Notes under the pieces: model-generated | Told to the model about the DNA's origin: nothing | What the model saw: only the letters and a program-made list of their open reading frames with translations | Databases searched by the model: none | Assembly: GCA_947259435.1 (NCBI GenBank) | Contig: CAMYMP010000711.1 | Coordinates: 1-7,266 of the forward strand | Length of the DNA: 7,266 nucleotides | Origin: an uncultured Woeseiaceae bacterium | GTDB taxonomy: Bacteria; Pseudomonadota; Gammaproteobacteria; Woeseiales; Woeseiaceae | Direction of reading: 5' to 3' | Part shown: one piece after another, positions 7,101 to 7,266 of the stretch | Position numbering within the stretch: the stretch's first letter is position 1 | How the letters are laid out: each line of letters starts with the position of its first letter | Program-made: the position numbers and the translations under genes

Positions 7101-7266
7101 TGTTGAGCCTGCAGGCAGATCCGCCTCTCGATCGTGTCGAGCCGGGCGATCCCGATAACAGCTACCTGATTCGCAAGCTCGAGGGTGGACCAGGCATATC
7201 CGGTAGCCTCATGCCGCAAGGCGGACCGTTTCTCGATCCGCCGACAATCGACATGTTTAGCCAGTG
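4121..7266 (+). CDS. Large lipoprotein: Ig-like, six CHRD domains, Ig-like, c-type haem domain; partial (3' end beyond window)
   Basis: Open frame of 1048 codons, running off the right edge. AGGA lies eight bases before ATG 4121. Seen: a lipoprotein signal with ISAC lipobox (Cys23), followed by Gly rather than Asp, compatible with outer-membrane sorting; a Ser/Asn/Gln-rich linker; a bacterial Ig-like domain at 41-130; six CHRD domains filling 132-851 at 120 residues each; a second Ig-like domain at 858-945 that resembles the first (both contain DTTAPYS followed by xWDT); then a haem domain from about 948 with CAGCH at 963-967, SYLIRKLEG at 1015-1023 and LMPQGG at 1030-1035. Each CHRD repeat carries HxH near its middle and ends with a form of LYVNVHTPANPGGEIRGQ. 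CHRD domains were named from the BMP antagonist chordin and are common in bacterial extracellular proteins of unknown function. Expected to be surface-exposed or periplasmic; adhesion, metal binding and electron transfer are all inferences. A candidate ECF promoter at 4022-4056 suggests control by the neighbouring sigma factor. Confidence 0.88.
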   Translation, partial: MKSARRITTTSIYLFVLFAISACGGSSSNNRTQQPPADTTAPTVSVVQAPAGTTVNRVVTLTATASDNVGVADVRFFLDGMLLGNDTTAPYSFDWDTSAAADGDHLLRAEAADAAGNVTQSGDVTVTVRNTVEITVTPSGQEEVSPIDSQGMARANLTINLVTGSVQGDLTANGITPTAAHIHDAFAGVNGPVLVPLDQDAGNPSLFTVPAAATLDAAGVDRLLAGGLYINVHTAAAPDGELRGQILPEDFVLRFSNLSGAATVPRVDSVASGRVAVTINQVTGALVVQARVEGLDDATQAHLHEAYAGAAGPVSVALAQDPMDIGRWFVENASLNAAGLDAFAAGRLYVNVHSPANPAGEIRGQIVPDGIAVLFAELDGEQEVPAIDTRADGLAALTLDETGSLLTIHVITNRLPDATASHLHGAFAGVNGGVEIGLTQDGSDPSHWFAEEQSLSATQLDAVRAGATYINVHTPAHPGGEVRGQVIPDDILFAFGRLEGSQEVPAVNSAAGGTFAVTVDPAISSLVAHANTTGADDAVAAHLHDAYAGTSGGVAIDLTQDPTDVTRWSADNATLTADQLTAFRDGRFYVNVHTPANPGGEIRGQVAPTPIEVLFTDLSGGQEVPAVNTDAGGTAATTVNRETGTITLHLNASGADTATASHIHVAYAGQNGGVLVGLQQDAGDPGHWFASDAQLDDAGLADYLAGRLYVNLHTPANPGGEIRGQIAPPPVEVLFTTLSGDHEVPPVVSTATGIAASTVDRDTGTVTLHLNATGAADATAAHIHTAGVGQNGPVLVPLVQDMTDVGHWSVNGEQLDMTGLGNYKSGQLYVNLHTPANPGGEIRGQLVPPNAAEFDSEAPTVDLTSPISPVSGTVTLDADAIDNQGVVVVRFLVDGVLIDSDTTAPYSINWDTTTVAYGDVTLTAEAEDLAGNVGVSANVDVTVQNAAAVTLTQIQTMVFTPRCAGCHSGPTSDNLPSGMDLSSAAASHAALVDVLSLQADPPLDRVEPGDPDNSYLIRKLEGGPGISGSLMPQGGPFLDPPTIDMFSQ
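4514..6673 (+). repeat. Six tandem CHRD-encoding repeats of 360 bases each
   Basis: Units: 4514-4873, 4874-5233, 5234-5593, 5594-5953, 5954-6313 and 6314-6673. Each encodes 120 residues with no net length change; only unit 1 shows a one-residue shift at the HxH motif, compensated later. The 3' part (HTPANPGGEIRGQ) is nearly invariant in units 4-6. By hand count units 5 and 6 share 78 of 120 residues, while units 1 and 2 are visibly more divergent, suggesting older N-terminal and younger C-terminal copies. At DNA level the units are diverged, so this is not a recent slippage array. Confidence 0.9.

Noticed and set aside
6503..7219. 238-codon minus-strand frame at the right end
   Set aside because: Antisense to the second Ig-like and haem domains of the lipoprotein; no motif of its own.

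Overview
The window looks like chromosomal DNA from a GC-rich Gram-negative bacterium, most likely a proteobacterium. The support is two lipoproteins with lipoboxes, a TorF-type outer-membrane beta-barrel ending in Phe, and a zinc-finger anti-sigma factor with a transmembrane segment. Multidomain lipoproteins that mix CHRD, Ig-like and c-type haem domains suggest an environmental gammaproteobacterium, but I cannot fix the genus from sequence alone. Almost all of the window is coding. I see no tRNA, rRNA, CRISPR array, insertion sequence or convincing terminator.

Layout, left to right. (1) 1-639, minus strand: the N-terminal part of a lipoprotein with a CxxCH haem-binding domain followed by an Ig-like domain; it runs off the left edge. 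(2) 640-814: a 175-base divergent intergenic region with candidate promoters in both directions. (3) 815-3346, plus strand: a tightly overlapping three-gene operon encoding an ECF sigma factor, a zinc-finger anti-sigma factor and an exported S8 (subtilisin-like) peptidase. (4) 3311-4042, minus strand: a TorF-type putative porin, convergent with the peptidase and overlapping its 3' end by 36 bases. (5) 4043-4120: a short divergent gap. (6) 4121-7266, plus strand: a very large lipoprotein with the order Ig-like, six tandem CHRD domains, Ig-like, CxxCH haem domain; it runs off the right edge.

The genes look like one regulatory and envelope unit. A matching block, GTCAwwTGAACCTTTTGC (16 of 18 bases identical), lies upstream of the sigma gene (746-763) and upstream of the CHRD lipoprotein (4022-4039). 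At the same distance downstream both copies carry ACTnA. This is the form expected of an ECF promoter, and suggests that the sigma factor controls its own operon and the CHRD lipoprotein. A weaker TGAACC-N18-ACATA element precedes the left lipoprotein on the minus strand. The left lipoprotein's haem domain resembles the one ending the visible part of the right lipoprotein, so the operon is flanked by two related surface haem proteins.

The periplasmic domain of the anti-sigma factor and the N-terminal prodomain of the S8 peptidase can be aligned by eye. This raises the possibility that the anti-sigma factor presents a propeptide-like domain to the co-encoded protease as the signalling switch. 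The protease keeps its Asp/His/Ser triad but appears to lack the oxyanion-hole Asn, so it could be a weak enzyme or a binding-only protein.
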